Notes: generated by a model from the letters alone, not told the origin. 64,000 nucleotides of DNA from JBKEAR01 sp047972425 (GCA_047972425.1 JBKEAR010000033.1:1-64000); one strand, 5' to 3'. Positions 9,159-17,717 are shown, counted from the stretch's first letter. A program made the numbers and translations.

Positions 9159-10184
9159 ATGAGCAAAAAAGAATTATGGGGAAGCTATAAGGGCAAAGAT
9201 GTTTATCTGTATCATTTAGTTGCAGGGGAATATAAAGCCACCGTAAGCAATTATGGAGCGATATTAACCCATTTTTTTGCCCCCGATGCCAATGGTAATA
9301 TTGCCGATATTGTCTTGGGCTGTGACCATTTAGAAGATTACATCAATTATAGTCCCTATTTTGGTGCAACGGTTGGGCGTTTTGGGAATCGGATTAAAGA
9401 CGGGCAAATTACAATTAACGGGCAATTATACCAGCTGAGCCAAAATGAGGGGGAAAACCAACTTCATGGGGGTTTTTTAGGCTTTGATAAACTAGTTTGG
9501 GATGCCAAAACCTATGATGTAGAAAACGGCCAAGCCTTAGAGCTAACTTATATAAGCAAAGATAGCGAGGAAGGTTATCCCGGCACATTAACCACCACTG
9601 TTACCTACACAATTTTAGCCGATGGTCGCTTGATTTTTGATACCAAAGCCATCAGCGATAAAGATACGATTTGCTCGATAATCAATCATAGTTACTTCAA
9701 TTTATTTGGACAAAATGATATTCGTTTCCACCGTTTACAAATTGATGCCGATAGTTATACCGAGGTTGATGCAGAGCTTATCCCTACCGGTAAACTTTTA
9801 CCTGTAGCAAATACCGGCTTAGATTTTAGAAAAATGACTATGCTCAGCGAAGCTATGGGAAAAATGCCGAACCAAAGCATTGATCATAATTTGGCTCTTA
9901 ATGGTAAAATAGGCGATTTACGTGTGGTTGCCAGCTTGATTGATGATGAAAGTGGGCGCAAATTAGCGGTTGCAACCACCTTACCCGGTATTCAGATTTA
10001 CAATAGTGCGGGTATGGGTAATAGTGAAATTATCGGTAAAAATGGTGTAATTTATCCGGACTTTGCCGGGCTATGCTTAGAAACCCAGTTTTTCCCCAAC
10101 AGCCCCAATATTCCCCATTTTGATCAGCCTTTATTAAAAGCCGGGGATATTTGGCATCATCAGACTATATTCCAATGTGGTTAA
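9159..10184 (+). CDS. galM: Aldose 1-epimerase (mutarotase)
   Basis: A 341-residue galactose mutarotase-family enzyme that interconverts alpha and beta anomers of aldoses. Family blocks visible are 'YFGATVGRFGNRIKDGQ', 'QNEGENQLHGG' (His), 'INHSYFNLFGQ' (catalytic His near residue 175), 'DHNLALNG' and 'LCLETQFFPNSPN' (catalytic Glu near residue 310). A strong AAGGAGG ribosome-binding site lies upstream. Low-level similarity to GalM rather than YeaD is assumed from length and motifs. Confidence 0.93.
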   Translation: MSKKELWGSYKGKDVYLYHLVAGEYKATVSNYGAILTHFFAPDANGNIADIVLGCDHLEDYINYSPYFGATVGRFGNRIKDGQITINGQLYQLSQNEGENQLHGGFLGFDKLVWDAKTYDVENGQALELTYISKDSEEGYPGTLTTTVTYTILADGRLIFDTKAISDKDTICSIINHSYFNLFGQNDIRFHRLQIDADSYTEVDAELIPTGKLLPVANTGLDFRKMTMLSEAMGKMPNQSIDHNLALNGKIGDLRVVASLIDDESGRKLAVATTLPGIQIYNSAGMGNSEIIGKNGVIYPDFAGLCLETQFFPNSPNIPHFDQPLLKAGDIWHHQTIFQCG

Positions 10185-10248
10185 TTGCCTAAAATATCAA
10201 GATATAACAATGGTCGTGAAAGTTTTTAAAAAAAATCGAAAATCATTA

Positions 10249-10275
10249 TTGACAATAGCGCCATATATCTATAAA
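10249..10275 (+). promoter_or_regulatory. Sigma-70-type promoter for tRNA-Leu
   Basis: A TTGACA hexamer at 10249-10254 is followed by TATAAA at 10270-10275. The 15-bp spacer is slightly short; a second reading puts TAAAAG at 17 bp. It lies about 20 bp upstream of the tRNA 5' end. Confidence 0.55.
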
Positions 10276-10295
10276 AGTATCTTCATATTTTAAGC

Positions 10296-10382
10296 GCGGG
10301 CGTGGTGGAATTGGTAGACACGCAAGACTTAAAATCTTGTTCTCATTTGAGAGTGCCGGTTCAATTCCGGCCGCCCGCACCA
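10296..10382 (+). tRNA. tRNA-Leu (anticodon UAA)
   Basis: An 87-nt tRNA with the encoded CCA. The acceptor stem GCGGGCG pairs with CGCCCGC, and the discriminator base is A. The anticodon stem CAAGA/TCTTG encloses the loop CTTAAAA, giving anticodon TAA (10330-10332), which reads UUA. A long class II variable arm ('GTTCTCATTTGAGAGT') and the T arm CCGGTTCAATTCCGG complete the leucine cloverleaf. Confidence 0.97.
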
Positions 10383-10540
10383 CTTTTTCTTTTTATACCA
10401 ATGAATTTTAGTCTACAGTCTTTATGTGGGCTTTTTTTTATATGTTTATTTTTTTCTTATATAAATGGACAACATACAAAAAACATAAACTGGTTATAAA
10501 CATAATAGGCTTACATATGTTTGTGACTTTAGGAGATTTT

Positions 10541-11128
10541 ATGTTTAAAAAACTATTGGCTATATTTTTATTTTTTGGTTTTTCGTCCTATGCTGAGCTT
10601 CCTGCAGATTTCGCCCAAAGCTGTATTGCATTGGTACAGCCTTATGCCCATAATCAGCAGTTACAATCGGAGCAAATATTATTAGTCCCTGTACAAAACA
10701 GAGCCGAAATTGCTTATAATCAAGAGCTTGTTTCCAATGATGGAAGTTACTTACGTTATAAAGCCAATTGTTATTTTGAGCCCCAAACAAACCAAATTCA
10801 ATTTGTTACCGGCCCCGAGGTTGAACCTGAAAACCTAAAAAAATTATGTTTGATTGCAGCACTTGATGGTGCCAAACAAAAATATGGTACCGAAAGCGTT
10901 GTTTTACCGCAATCGATGGCACAAATGAACAACTTAACTGCTGAGATTGAACCAACAGCAACCGGTGGAAATATTTTTAAATTTGCATTTTATTTTAACG
11001 AGCGGCTTATTAAACATTGGAAAGTCCCCCCATTAACTAAAACAAAAATCAACTGTGTTGTTACCCAACCCGATGCTTCTAAGCCTAACCTTGAAACCCA
11101 AGCGAGCTTCGATGCAAAATTTAGATAA
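10541..11128 (+). CDS. Secreted protein of unknown function
   Basis: I do not recognise this gene. The ATG at 10541, behind an AGGAG site at 10531, gives 195 residues with a clean signal peptide ('KKLLAIFLFFGFSSYA', cleavage about residue 18). A longer in-frame reading back to 10424 has no ribosome-binding site and hides the signal peptide. The mature part is polar, with four Cys that could form disulfides in the periplasm. It follows tRNA-Leu and is convergent with folB. Confidence 0.7.
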   Translation: MFKKLLAIFLFFGFSSYAELPADFAQSCIALVQPYAHNQQLQSEQILLVPVQNRAEIAYNQELVSNDGSYLRYKANCYFEPQTNQIQFVTGPEVEPENLKKLCLIAALDGAKQKYGTESVVLPQSMAQMNNLTAEIEPTATGGNIFKFAFYFNERLIKHWKVPPLTKTKINCVVTQPDASKPNLETQASFDAKFR

Positions 11129-11149
11129 ATTTTTTAAATAATTAACCGC

Positions 11150-11518
11150 TTAAGATGAAAGCGAAACAACCGCCCCATCGGCATCGGCAATGGCATTGGG
11201 TTTTTCTAAAGTAACAATTAAATTTTGCATTTTCGGGTAAGCCGTAATCAAAGCTTTATGTATTTTTATGATCGCGGCTTCTAAGAGTTTAAAGCGATTT
11301 TCTTTTAGCAAGCCAATAATAATATCCTTAGGGCCGTCATAATCTAAGGTGGCATCTAAATAATCATCGGCAACCGAAGCATCGGCCAAATAATCACACT
11401 CAACCGTTACATAAACCGGTTGGGTTTGTTCATGCTCCCAATCATACCAGCCAATAATGCAATCCACCCTTAGCCGATCAATTTTTATATGAAAAAGGTA
11501 GGAATTTGTTGAATTCAT
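11150..11518 (-). CDS. folB: Dihydroneopterin aldolase
   Basis: A 122-residue FolB, which cleaves 7,8-dihydroneopterin to 6-hydroxymethyl-dihydropterin and glycolaldehyde in folate synthesis. Family features are 'IKIDRLRVDCIIGWYDWEHEQTQPV', 'LDATLDYDG', a 'KLLEAAIIKIHKAL' helix and 'IVTLEKPNA'. The start is set at the ATG at 11518, preceded by AGGAGTTATAGCA. A longer reading to 11665 would overrun folE. It is divergent from folE with 40 bp between starts, a natural folate pair sharing one promoter region. Confidence 0.93.
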   Translation of the reverse strand: MNSTNSYLFHIKIDRLRVDCIIGWYDWEHEQTQPVYVTVECDYLADASVADDYLDATLDYDGPKDIIIGLLKENRFKLLEAAIIKIHKALITAYPKMQNLIVTLEKPNAIADADGAVVSLSS

Positions 11519-11558
11519 TGCTATAACTCCTATAATAATTTTTTTATGAGGATATATT

Positions 11559-12122
11559 ATGGATAGCAAGGCAATAGAGCAAGCAATAAAAGACCTATTA
11601 ATCGCCATTGGGGAAGATGTTGAGCGCGAAGGCTTAAAAGATACACCCAAGCGGGTAAGCCGCATGTATGCCGAAATTTTTTCGGGCTTAGGTAAAGATT
11701 CTCGCCCTATTTTAAAAACCCATTTTGATAGCGAAAATTATAATAATATTATCCTTGTATCTCAAATTCCTTTTTATACCATGTGCGAGCATCATTTATT
11801 GCCGTTTTTCGGCACAGCCGATGTCGCTTATATAGCCGGCGATAACGGCGTACTTGGTTTATCGAAATTGGCACGCCTTGTTGATGTTTATGCCAAACGC
11901 CCCCAAATGCAAGAGCGGTTAACCACCCAAATCGCCACCGACCTTATGGATGTAGCCCAAGCCAAAGGGGCATTTTGCCGCATACAAGCCCGGCATTTTT
12001 GTATGGAGATGCGCGGTGTGCAAAAAGCCGGGGCACAAACCATTACCCAATGTTTTTTAGGCGAAATGGCCGAGCCCCAGCGTAAAGTTGAAATTTTAGA
12101 TATGCTTCCCCGAATAGATTAA
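11559..12122 (+). CDS. folE: GTP cyclohydrolase I
   Basis: FolE converts GTP to 7,8-dihydroneopterin triphosphate, the first step of folate and pterin synthesis. It has 187 residues. The zinc ligands are in 'TMCEHH' (Cys76, His79) and a second Cys lies in 'RHFCMEMRG' near residue 147. The substrate motif 'GLSKLARLVDVYAKRPQMQERLT' is intact. It is divergent from folB, and its stop overlaps the convergent aldo/keto reductase stop by four bases. Confidence 0.96.
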   Translation: MDSKAIEQAIKDLLIAIGEDVEREGLKDTPKRVSRMYAEIFSGLGKDSRPILKTHFDSENYNNIILVSQIPFYTMCEHHLLPFFGTADVAYIAGDNGVLGLSKLARLVDVYAKRPQMQERLTTQIATDLMDVAQAKGAFCRIQARHFCMEMRGVQKAGAQTITQCFLGEMAEPQRKVEILDMLPRID

Positions 12123-13201
12123 TCTTCACTCGGTTCCGGATTCCGCGACCCCCAATATTGCAATGCAGGGTTCGCCACTTGGTCATGAATCATTTCAATC
12201 TCTAAAATAATATCTTCCGAAAGCGTAATATCCTCCCCACTTAAAACCTCTTTAAGCTGGGTAATAGAGGTTGCGCCAATAATATTGGATGTTAAATGGG
12301 CTTTGCTATTCACAAAAGCAATCGCCAATTGCACGGGTGTAAGCCCGTGTTTTTTCGCAAGCTCAACATATTGTGCCACAGCGGTTTCTACCTGCGGCCT
12401 TACATATTGTTTTTGGCGTTGTGCCCCCCACCGTATAGTAAAGCGTGCACCTGCAGGGCGTTGGCCGTTAAGATATTTACCCGAGAGCATACCGCCCGCT
12501 AAGGGCGAATATGCCAATAGGCCAATATTTTCGCGCAAAGAAACCTCGGCAATATGTTGGTCCCACTGGCGTTGAATAAGACTATACGGATTTTGTACCG
12601 ATTGTACCCGCGGCATATTATGATATTTGGCATATTCCAAATATTTCATCATACCATAAGGGGTTTCGTTAGAAAGGCCGATAAAACGTATTTTACCTTC
12701 GGCAATAACCTCTTTTATCCCTTCTAATAACTGCAAAATATAATCTTCAGTCTCGCTGGCATAACGGTCTAAATAATCACGCTGACCAAAAATATTGACA
12801 ATGCGTTGCGGCCAATGAAACTGGTATAAGTCAATTACATCGGTTTTAAGGCGGGTAAGCGAATTTTCTACAGCTTCTTTCACATCTTTTTTAATAAGGC
12901 CCACACCACCGCGAACCCAACTATTCCCCGGCCCCGCCATTTTTGATGCCAAAAACACATCTTTTCTGCGCCCAGTTTTTTGAAACCAATTACCAATAAT
13001 TTGTTCGGTTTGGGCATATTTTTCGGCTGTGGGCGGCACCGGATACATCTCGGCTGTATCCATAAAATTTACCCCAAAATCCAGTGCATATTCTATTTGC
13101 TCATGGCCTTCTTTTTCGGTATTTTGCTCACCCCATGTCATGGTGCCGAGGCAAATACGGCTTACATCAATACCAGTTGTTCCTAATTTACGAAACTCCA
13201 T
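12119..13201 (-). CDS. Aldo/keto reductase, Tas-like
   Basis: A 360-residue NAD(P)H-dependent aldo/keto reductase of the Tas subfamily. The catalytic tetrad can be read as Asp and Tyr in 'FMDTAEMY' (near residue 50), Lys in 'ASKMAG' (near 88) and His in 'QFHWP' (near 128). The cofactor-binding C-terminal part includes 'NIIGATSITQLKEVLSG'. The substrate is unknown. The convergent overlap with folE is probably only tight packing. Confidence 0.92.
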   Translation of the reverse strand: MEFRKLGTTGIDVSRICLGTMTWGEQNTEKEGHEQIEYALDFGVNFMDTAEMYPVPPTAEKYAQTEQIIGNWFQKTGRRKDVFLASKMAGPGNSWVRGGVGLIKKDVKEAVENSLTRLKTDVIDLYQFHWPQRIVNIFGQRDYLDRYASETEDYILQLLEGIKEVIAEGKIRFIGLSNETPYGMMKYLEYAKYHNMPRVQSVQNPYSLIQRQWDQHIAEVSLRENIGLLAYSPLAGGMLSGKYLNGQRPAGARFTIRWGAQRQKQYVRPQVETAVAQYVELAKKHGLTPVQLAIAFVNSKAHLTSNIIGATSITQLKEVLSGEDITLSEDIILEIEMIHDQVANPALQYWGSRNPEPSED

Positions 13202-13342
13202 ATCTCATCCTTGCTTTTAAAATTAAATTTACATCTGCTTTTTGTAACAAAAAAAAGCTTTTGTCTCAAGTCGCTTTTGCTTTCTATTTTGTTCCGATTG
13301 GGTTATATATATTCTTGGTGTACAAAACAGATATATTGAGCA

Positions 13343-14170
13343 ATGGAAAAATATAAATATAAAACCGTATTTATTAGCGATTTACATTTAGGTACAGAAG
13401 GCTCCCGAGCCGATTTACTATTGCATTTTTTAAAATCAATAAATTGTGAGCATCTTTATTTAGTGGGTGATGTGATTGATGGTTGGCGCCTGCAAAACTC
13501 GTGGTATTGGCCAGAGGAACATCAGGATGTAATTGATTATATTGCACAAAAAGCCAAAAATGGTCTAGATGTTAAGCTGCTGCCGGGGAATCATGATGAT
13601 TTTTTACGTAACCCCCGCTATCAGGCTTATATTCCCGATTATATTGATTATAACGAAGAGTTTATCTATGAAGCCATTAATGGTAAAAAATATTTAGTTC
13701 TCCATGGGGATCAGGTCGATGAAGTCATCCGCAAAGCCAAATGGCTCGCTAAAGTGGGCGATTGGGCTTATCGGGTAGCGATTATTATTAATCGGGGGTT
13801 TAATTTGATACGTCGGGCTTTTGGGTTAAAATATTGGTCGTTATCGTTGCATCTCAAACAATTTGTTAAGCGCCTTGCCACCCGTAATCGGTTCGAGAAA
13901 AATTTAACTAAAATGGCAATTGAGCGCAATTTAGACGGTATTATCGCCGGCCACTCGCACCGCCCGATGATTAAACAATATAATGGTGTTACCTATATGA
14001 ATGACGGCGATTGGGTAGAAAGTTTAAGTGCATTAGTTGAACATTATGACGGTAGATTTGAGATTATTTTATGGGATAAAGAGCTTAATATCGGCCGCCA
14101 TGAATTAGAGCATATGCGCCGTAAAGGTATCAAACCTAATCTTCCTATTTGGGGCGAAAATGGCGTATAA
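13343..14170 (+). CDS. plcP: PlcP-type phospholipase C (calcineurin-like metallophosphoesterase)
   Basis: A 275-residue metallophosphoesterase with every metal-binding block: 'SDLHLG' (residues 13-18), 'GDVIDGW', 'GNHDD', 'HGDQVD' and 'GHSHRP'. Generic annotation would be UDP-2,3-diacylglucosamine hydrolase. However, direct coupling to an Agt-type glycosyltransferase matches the PlcP-Agt module described in rhizobia and marine alphaproteobacteria. There PlcP converts phospholipids to diacylglycerol under phosphate starvation, and Agt glycosylates the diacylglycerol. That role is inferred from context and length. I looked for a Pho box upstream and saw none that convinced me. Confidence 0.78.
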   Translation: MEKYKYKTVFISDLHLGTEGSRADLLLHFLKSINCEHLYLVGDVIDGWRLQNSWYWPEEHQDVIDYIAQKAKNGLDVKLLPGNHDDFLRNPRYQAYIPDYIDYNEEFIYEAINGKKYLVLHGDQVDEVIRKAKWLAKVGDWAYRVAIIINRGFNLIRRAFGLKYWSLSLHLKQFVKRLATRNRFEKNLTKMAIERNLDGIIAGHSHRPMIKQYNGVTYMNDGDWVESLSALVEHYDGRFEIILWDKELNIGRHELEHMRRKGIKPNLPIWGENGV

Positions 14171-15188
14171 ACGCCCACGTATACTCATTGTTACCGATGC
14201 TTGGCACCCACAAATAAACGGTGTTGTTCGCACCATAGAATATATGCAAAAATATTTAGAGCAAATGGGTTATGATGTCATTTTAGAAACGCCTGAGGGG
14301 CATTTTTCTATCCCGATGCCCACCTATAAAGAAATTCGCCTATCATTAACAACGCCATGGCAATTATATAAAAGGTTTGATGCCGCTAATGCCGATTATA
14401 TCCATATAGCTACCGAAGGCCCTTTGGGCATGTATGCAAGGCGTTGGGCAAAAAAACGCCAATATTGTTATACAACGGCTTTTCATACCATGTTGCCCCA
14501 GTATGTTAAAAAGCGCTTTCCTTTTGTACCGCTTACTTGGTTATGGCGGTGGGAGCATTGGTTTCATAAAAATGCCACCCATTGTTTTGCCCCCACACAA
14601 TCCGTGGCCGATATTTTAAAGTCTCATCAATTTACCAATGTCGCAATTTGGAGCCGTGGGGTGGATACCCATATGTTTCAGCCTGCCCCTAAACAACATG
14701 AATATCCAAGCCCTGTATGGATTTATGTGGGGCGGGTTGCCATAGAAAAAAATATTGAGGCTTTTTTAGATTTAAAAATTAAAGGGACAAAGTTGGTTGT
14801 AGGCGGCGGCCCGGCACTCGAGCATCTTAAAAAACAATATCCGAATGTGCAATTTACGGGACCACAAAGCGAGGCTGATTTACCCCGATATTATAACGAT
14901 GCCGATGTTTTTGTTTTCCCCTCTTTAACCGATACATTTGGTCTTGTTATGTTAGAAGCCTTGGCATGTGGTAAACCTGTAGCGGCTTATCCGGCACCGG
15001 GGCCATTGGATATCATTGACAATAGGCCGATTGGCGCGATTAACAAAGATTTAGCAATAGCATGCCAGCAAGCCTTACAAATATCGCCAGTAGCATGCCG
15101 CACATTTGCCGAGAGCCAAAGCTGGCAAAAAATCATCGAAAACTTCAACAATCAAATGGTCAATATTCATGGAGAATATCCCAAATGA
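14160..15188 (+). CDS. agt: GT4 glycosyltransferase, Agt-like (diacylglycerol glycosyltransferase)
   Basis: A 342-residue GT-B glycosyltransferase. The N-terminal 'DAWHPQINGVVRTIEYMQKYL' glycine loop, 'WSRGVDTHMF', 'YVGRVAIEKNIEAFL' and the EX7E-like 'PSLTDTFGLVMLEALACGKPV' nucleotide-sugar motif (near residue 260) are typical of the SqdX/Agt/MgtA group. It overlaps plcP by 11 bp, which is the main reason to call it Agt: it would add glucosyl or glucuronosyl groups to the diacylglycerol released by PlcP. The sugar donor cannot be read from the sequence. Confidence 0.78.
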   Translation: MAYKRPRILIVTDAWHPQINGVVRTIEYMQKYLEQMGYDVILETPEGHFSIPMPTYKEIRLSLTTPWQLYKRFDAANADYIHIATEGPLGMYARRWAKKRQYCYTTAFHTMLPQYVKKRFPFVPLTWLWRWEHWFHKNATHCFAPTQSVADILKSHQFTNVAIWSRGVDTHMFQPAPKQHEYPSPVWIYVGRVAIEKNIEAFLDLKIKGTKLVVGGGPALEHLKKQYPNVQFTGPQSEADLPRYYNDADVFVFPSLTDTFGLVMLEALACGKPVAAYPAPGPLDIIDNRPIGAINKDLAIACQQALQISPVACRTFAESQSWQKIIENFNNQMVNIHGEYPK

Positions 15189-15676
15189 TGCAATATCGTA
15201 CCCAGATTGTTCAAAATTTAGAAGATTATATGCATAATAATCTTATTGACCATACAAGATTAAAATTTGAAAATACCCAATTTTACCCTTTAAGTTTTAA
15301 AGATTATGCTTTTAAAAAACATACCGAATTTGTATCGGTAGCCATGGATAGCACCGCAACAGCACGCAAAATTGACCGTTGGTTTAAGGTGTTTTTAGAA
15401 TCCCACCAGCCTAATCGGCCATTATTGCTTATATTATTTTTTAATCATAAGACAGAAAATCAGCATATTTATAAAATAAACCATGCTTACGATATGTATC
15501 GGCTTATTAAAAATACTCTGCTCTCTGATTGGGCAATTGCCAGTATGAACGGCCAAGATATTATTTTTTGCGATGAAGAAAAACGCCAATATTTATTTGT
15601 AAAAAAAACCTATCAAGATCACCGTATTCATATTCAGTTCAACCGCCCATTTCCACCCCATAAAACGGTGAATTAG
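15185..15676 (+). CDS. Unknown protein, third gene of the plcP-agt operon
   Basis: I do not recognise this 163-residue protein. The ATG at 15185 overlaps the agt TGA (ATGA), implying translational coupling. An in-frame extension to 15062 would lie inside agt and is unlikely. There is no signal peptide or membrane segment. It mixes basic and acidic stretches, with a central hydrophobic strand ('RPLLLILFFNH') and 'DIIFCDEEKRQYLFVKK' near the end. Its position suggests a cytoplasmic partner or regulator of lipid remodelling. Confidence 0.75.
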   Translation: MMQYRTQIVQNLEDYMHNNLIDHTRLKFENTQFYPLSFKDYAFKKHTEFVSVAMDSTATARKIDRWFKVFLESHQPNRPLLLILFFNHKTENQHIYKINHAYDMYRLIKNTLLSDWAIASMNGQDIIFCDEEKRQYLFVKKTYQDHRIHIQFNRPFPPHKTVN

Positions 15677-15705
15677 ATAAAAAAATCACCCCAAATATTA
15701 GGCAA

Positions 15706-15993
15706 TTAAGAAATGTGATTTTGTGCCAACATCAGTGCATTTTTATCGGGGTCAAAAAATGTTGCCGTGCTGACCATGCCTTCAACTACAATCGTTTCAC
15801 CGTCAAATTCAACGCCGGCTAACTCGAGTGATTTTCTGGCTTCATCTATATTTTCAACTTCAAATACCGGCACACAGTTTCCGGGAGATGCCTCAGCTTG
15901 TTCTCCCAAACCAAGCGTAACTCCGGGTGTTTTGGTTGCCATTTCACTCCACCCGGCCTCATCTAAATGCATTTGTAATTCAAAGCCGAGCAT
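15706..15993 (-). CDS. VOC/glyoxalase-fold protein lacking its normal start (possible pseudogene)
   Basis: The frame encodes a vicinal-oxygen-chelate protein ('TPGVTLGLGEQ', 'VPVFEVENIDEARKSLELAGVEF', 'ATFFDPDKNALMLAQ'). The first usable ATG (15993) gives 95 residues. The same frame continues upstream for 24 codons with the expected VOC first strand ('FLKLAISVRDRHKSAEWYAE') up to a stop at 16066-16068, but no ATG, GTG or TTG is present there. The original start therefore appears lost. The gene is either dead or makes a protein without its first strand and first metal ligand. Confidence 0.6.
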   Translation of the reverse strand: MLGFELQMHLDEAGWSEMATKTPGVTLGLGEQAEASPGNCVPVFEVENIDEARKSLELAGVEFDGETIVVEGMVSTATFFDPDKNALMLAQNHIS

Positions 15994-16167
15994 TTCCGCA
16001 TACCATTCGGCACTTTTATGACGATCTCGAACAGATATCGCAAGCTTTAAAAAATCTTGAGGAAATTAACTGGATCCAACGTTCATTTGACCTCAATGCC
16101 CGTCCTCCCCGTCCATTTTATAATGCTTATGGAATAGGAAAACGAATTTCTGCTTCTGTTTACCAAA

Positions 16168-16189
16168 TGTAATTTTAGCTGAAATTACA
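16168..16189. repeat. Perfect inverted repeat (hairpin)
   Basis: TGTAATTT and AAATTACA are separated by six bases, immediately after a TAA that closes a short plus-strand coding-like stretch. A run of AAAA follows on the plus strand rather than T, so it is not a clear terminator. Confidence 0.5.
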
Positions 16190-16198
16190 TAAAACGAT

Positions 16199-16230
16199 TA
16201 CGCTATGGCAATATTTATTACCATAGCGTA
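16199..16230. repeat. Perfect 10-bp inverted repeat (hairpin)
   Basis: TACGCTATGG and CCATAGCGTA flank a 12-base A/T loop. There is no T-run on either side. It lies between the minus-strand gene ending at 16275 and the VOC fragment and may terminate transcription factor-dependently or mark an old rearrangement. Confidence 0.55.
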
Positions 16231-16274
16231 GCAAAAATAATTAAAATTTTTCTTGTTGGGGATAATTCGTATCG

Positions 16275-16631
16275 TTATTTACACGGTACCATTGTGCGAT
16301 CTTGTAAGGAAAATTGGTTAGAGATATTTTGGGTTTTGCCTAAAGTTTTCACCGATTTCCAAACAATGGAATCTCCTTTATAATCATAATAAGATTCCCA
16401 GTCATTTTTTTTATCGGTAATAATTAAAGTTGTTCCTTGCAAACGCCATTTGGCATCTAATGTTTGCCCGGATTTTTTGGGATTCGGCACCAAAACATTG
16501 CCATTTGCTTTAAAGTCTAAAGCAACTTCGCAATTGGGATAGCGGTCTAAATTTGCCCATTTACCCGCAGGCTCGGCCCATGCCGAAGCCGATAAAAAAA
16601 CCGTTACTAATAGATATGCAACAATGCGCAT
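16275..16631 (-). CDS. Secreted small protein of unknown function
   Basis: A 118-residue protein with a clear signal peptide (residues 1-19, cleavage after AWA). The mature part is predicted to be all-beta, with repeated short strands ('GTTLIITDKKNDWESYYDYKGDSIVWKSV') resembling small lipocalin-like or inhibitor folds. Two Cys, near residue 34 and residue 117, could form one disulfide. It is preceded by AAGGAG at a good distance. Function is not recognised. Confidence 0.72.
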   Translation of the reverse strand: MRIVAYLLVTVFLSASAWAEPAGKWANLDRYPNCEVALDFKANGNVLVPNPKKSGQTLDAKWRLQGTTLIITDKKNDWESYYDYKGDSIVWKSVKTLGKTQNISNQFSLQDRTMVPCK

Positions 16632-16725
16632 AAATAACTCCTTATTTATTCTTTACTAAAATATATATAAAAAATATGGTATTAATAAGTCAAACCTAAA
16701 AATATTTTAAGCCTTAATCCAAATA

Positions 16726-17151
16726 TTAATTACTACGTTCCATAATAATCGAGCGTTCTTTAAAGCCTTGGAGCTTCCAGTAATTACGCATACGCTCATT
16801 TGTTGCAAACATTTGAATACGCAAACGCTTTGTGCCCCAAAATTCATCGGTTAAAATATCAAGTACTTGTTCGCTTAAACCACGGCCGCGATAATCGCTA
16901 TGCAACCAAATATGGCGAATATACACATCATCATCTTCAAAGCGCCATAACACATAACCTACATCATTGTCATCAATCATCGCAATATGCACATTCCATG
17001 CGCTATTGGTTAAATAATAGCGAAAACGATCTTTTAAGTCCTCTATGCTTTTTTCCCGTCTTCTTTCACCTTCGGTATAAAGGCGTAAGTTCATTTGTGC
17101 AAGGCTATCTAGGTCTTCAAGGGTTGCATTACGAATGGTTACATCTATCAT
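16726..17151 (-). CDS. GNAT-family N-acetyltransferase
   Basis: A 141-residue acetyl-CoA-dependent acyltransferase fold. The 'IRHIWLHSDYRGRGLSEQVLDIL' acetyl-CoA pyrophosphate loop (motif A, R/Q-x-x-G-x-G/L) is near residue 80, and 'NYWKLQGFKERSIIMER' is the C-terminal strand. The substrate is unknown. Its ATG overlaps the TGA of a similar upstream GNAT gene, so the two are a coupled pair. Confidence 0.82.
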   Translation of the reverse strand: MIDVTIRNATLEDLDSLAQMNLRLYTEGERRREKSIEDLKDRFRYYLTNSAWNVHIAMIDDNDVGYVLWRFEDDDVYIRHIWLHSDYRGRGLSEQVLDILTDEFWGTKRLRIQMFATNERMRNYWKLQGFKERSIIMERSN

Positions 17152-17600
17152 TTCTCTATTACTCCTCTGTTATTTTGGTCGCCTTCTGGCTCCCATTCTA
17201 AGGTAATTGCATAAGGCGAAAAACCAAGAGCGCGCCAAAAGGATTCCCCTCTTTGGTTATGGTAAAGTACCTCTAACTTTAATCTTTTTTCATTCCAAAA
17301 CTTTAATTTTAAATCATCAAAAAATTTTCGCCCGTAACCTTGGCGGCGTTGCGAGCGCATAATCCAAAATTGGCGAATATAGACCGCATCGGATCTCTCT
17401 TGCCATAAACAATAGCCGATAACTTGGTGATTATCTTTAAATAAATGCGCAATCCAACCATCGGTAGTGATAAATTCGCGCATTTTATCTTCTAGCTCAA
17501 CCAAGGATAATACCGATTTATAACAGGCATCTGTCCGCAATTGGCGGTACATCATGGCCAAAACCGTTAAATCCCCATTATCAGCTTTTTTAATATCCAT
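17148..17600 (-). CDS. GNAT-family N-acetyltransferase, paralogue
   Basis: A 150-residue GNAT protein parallel to its neighbour: 'IRQFWIMRSQRRQGYGRKFFDDL' is the acetyl-CoA loop and 'FWRALGFSPYAITLEWE' the last strand. The two share layout and several blocks ('VYIRxxW', 'LKLEVLYHNQRGESFW' versus 'LRIQMFATNERMRNYW'), consistent with tandem duplication. The four-base overlap suggests co-expression, possibly as a heterodimer. Confidence 0.82.
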   Translation of the reverse strand: MDIKKADNGDLTVLAMMYRQLRTDACYKSVLSLVELEDKMREFITTDGWIAHLFKDNHQVIGYCLWQERSDAVYIRQFWIMRSQRRQGYGRKFFDDLKLKFWNEKRLKLEVLYHNQRGESFWRALGFSPYAITLEWEPEGDQNNRGVIEK

Positions 17601-17700
17601 ATAATGTCTTTATCCCTCTTACTTATTACACTATAGCATATTATGGTTATATAAGAACAGCGCGAAGATTTGTTTTTTTAATTCCTTCACCCTGCCATAT

Positions 17701-17717
17701 ATGGTAATAGATACCAT
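17701..17717. promoter_or_regulatory. Candidate operator upstream of the OlsF-like gene
   Basis: A perfect dyad ATGGTA-N5-TACCAT, 39 bp before the start codon and next to an A/T-rich stretch that could supply a -10 box. A regulator site is inferred from symmetry and position only. Confidence 0.35.

Noticed and set aside
13202..13342. Pho box upstream of plcP
   Set aside because: No pair of CTGTCAT-like repeats with 11-bp spacing is present; scattered TGT and GTC trinucleotides are expected by chance.
15927..16172. Plus-strand 81-residue reading frame over the VOC start region
   Set aside because: Its first part only mirrors the VOC gene on the other strand. Only the last 35 or so codons look coding-like, so it is treated as a possible fragment and not as a gene.
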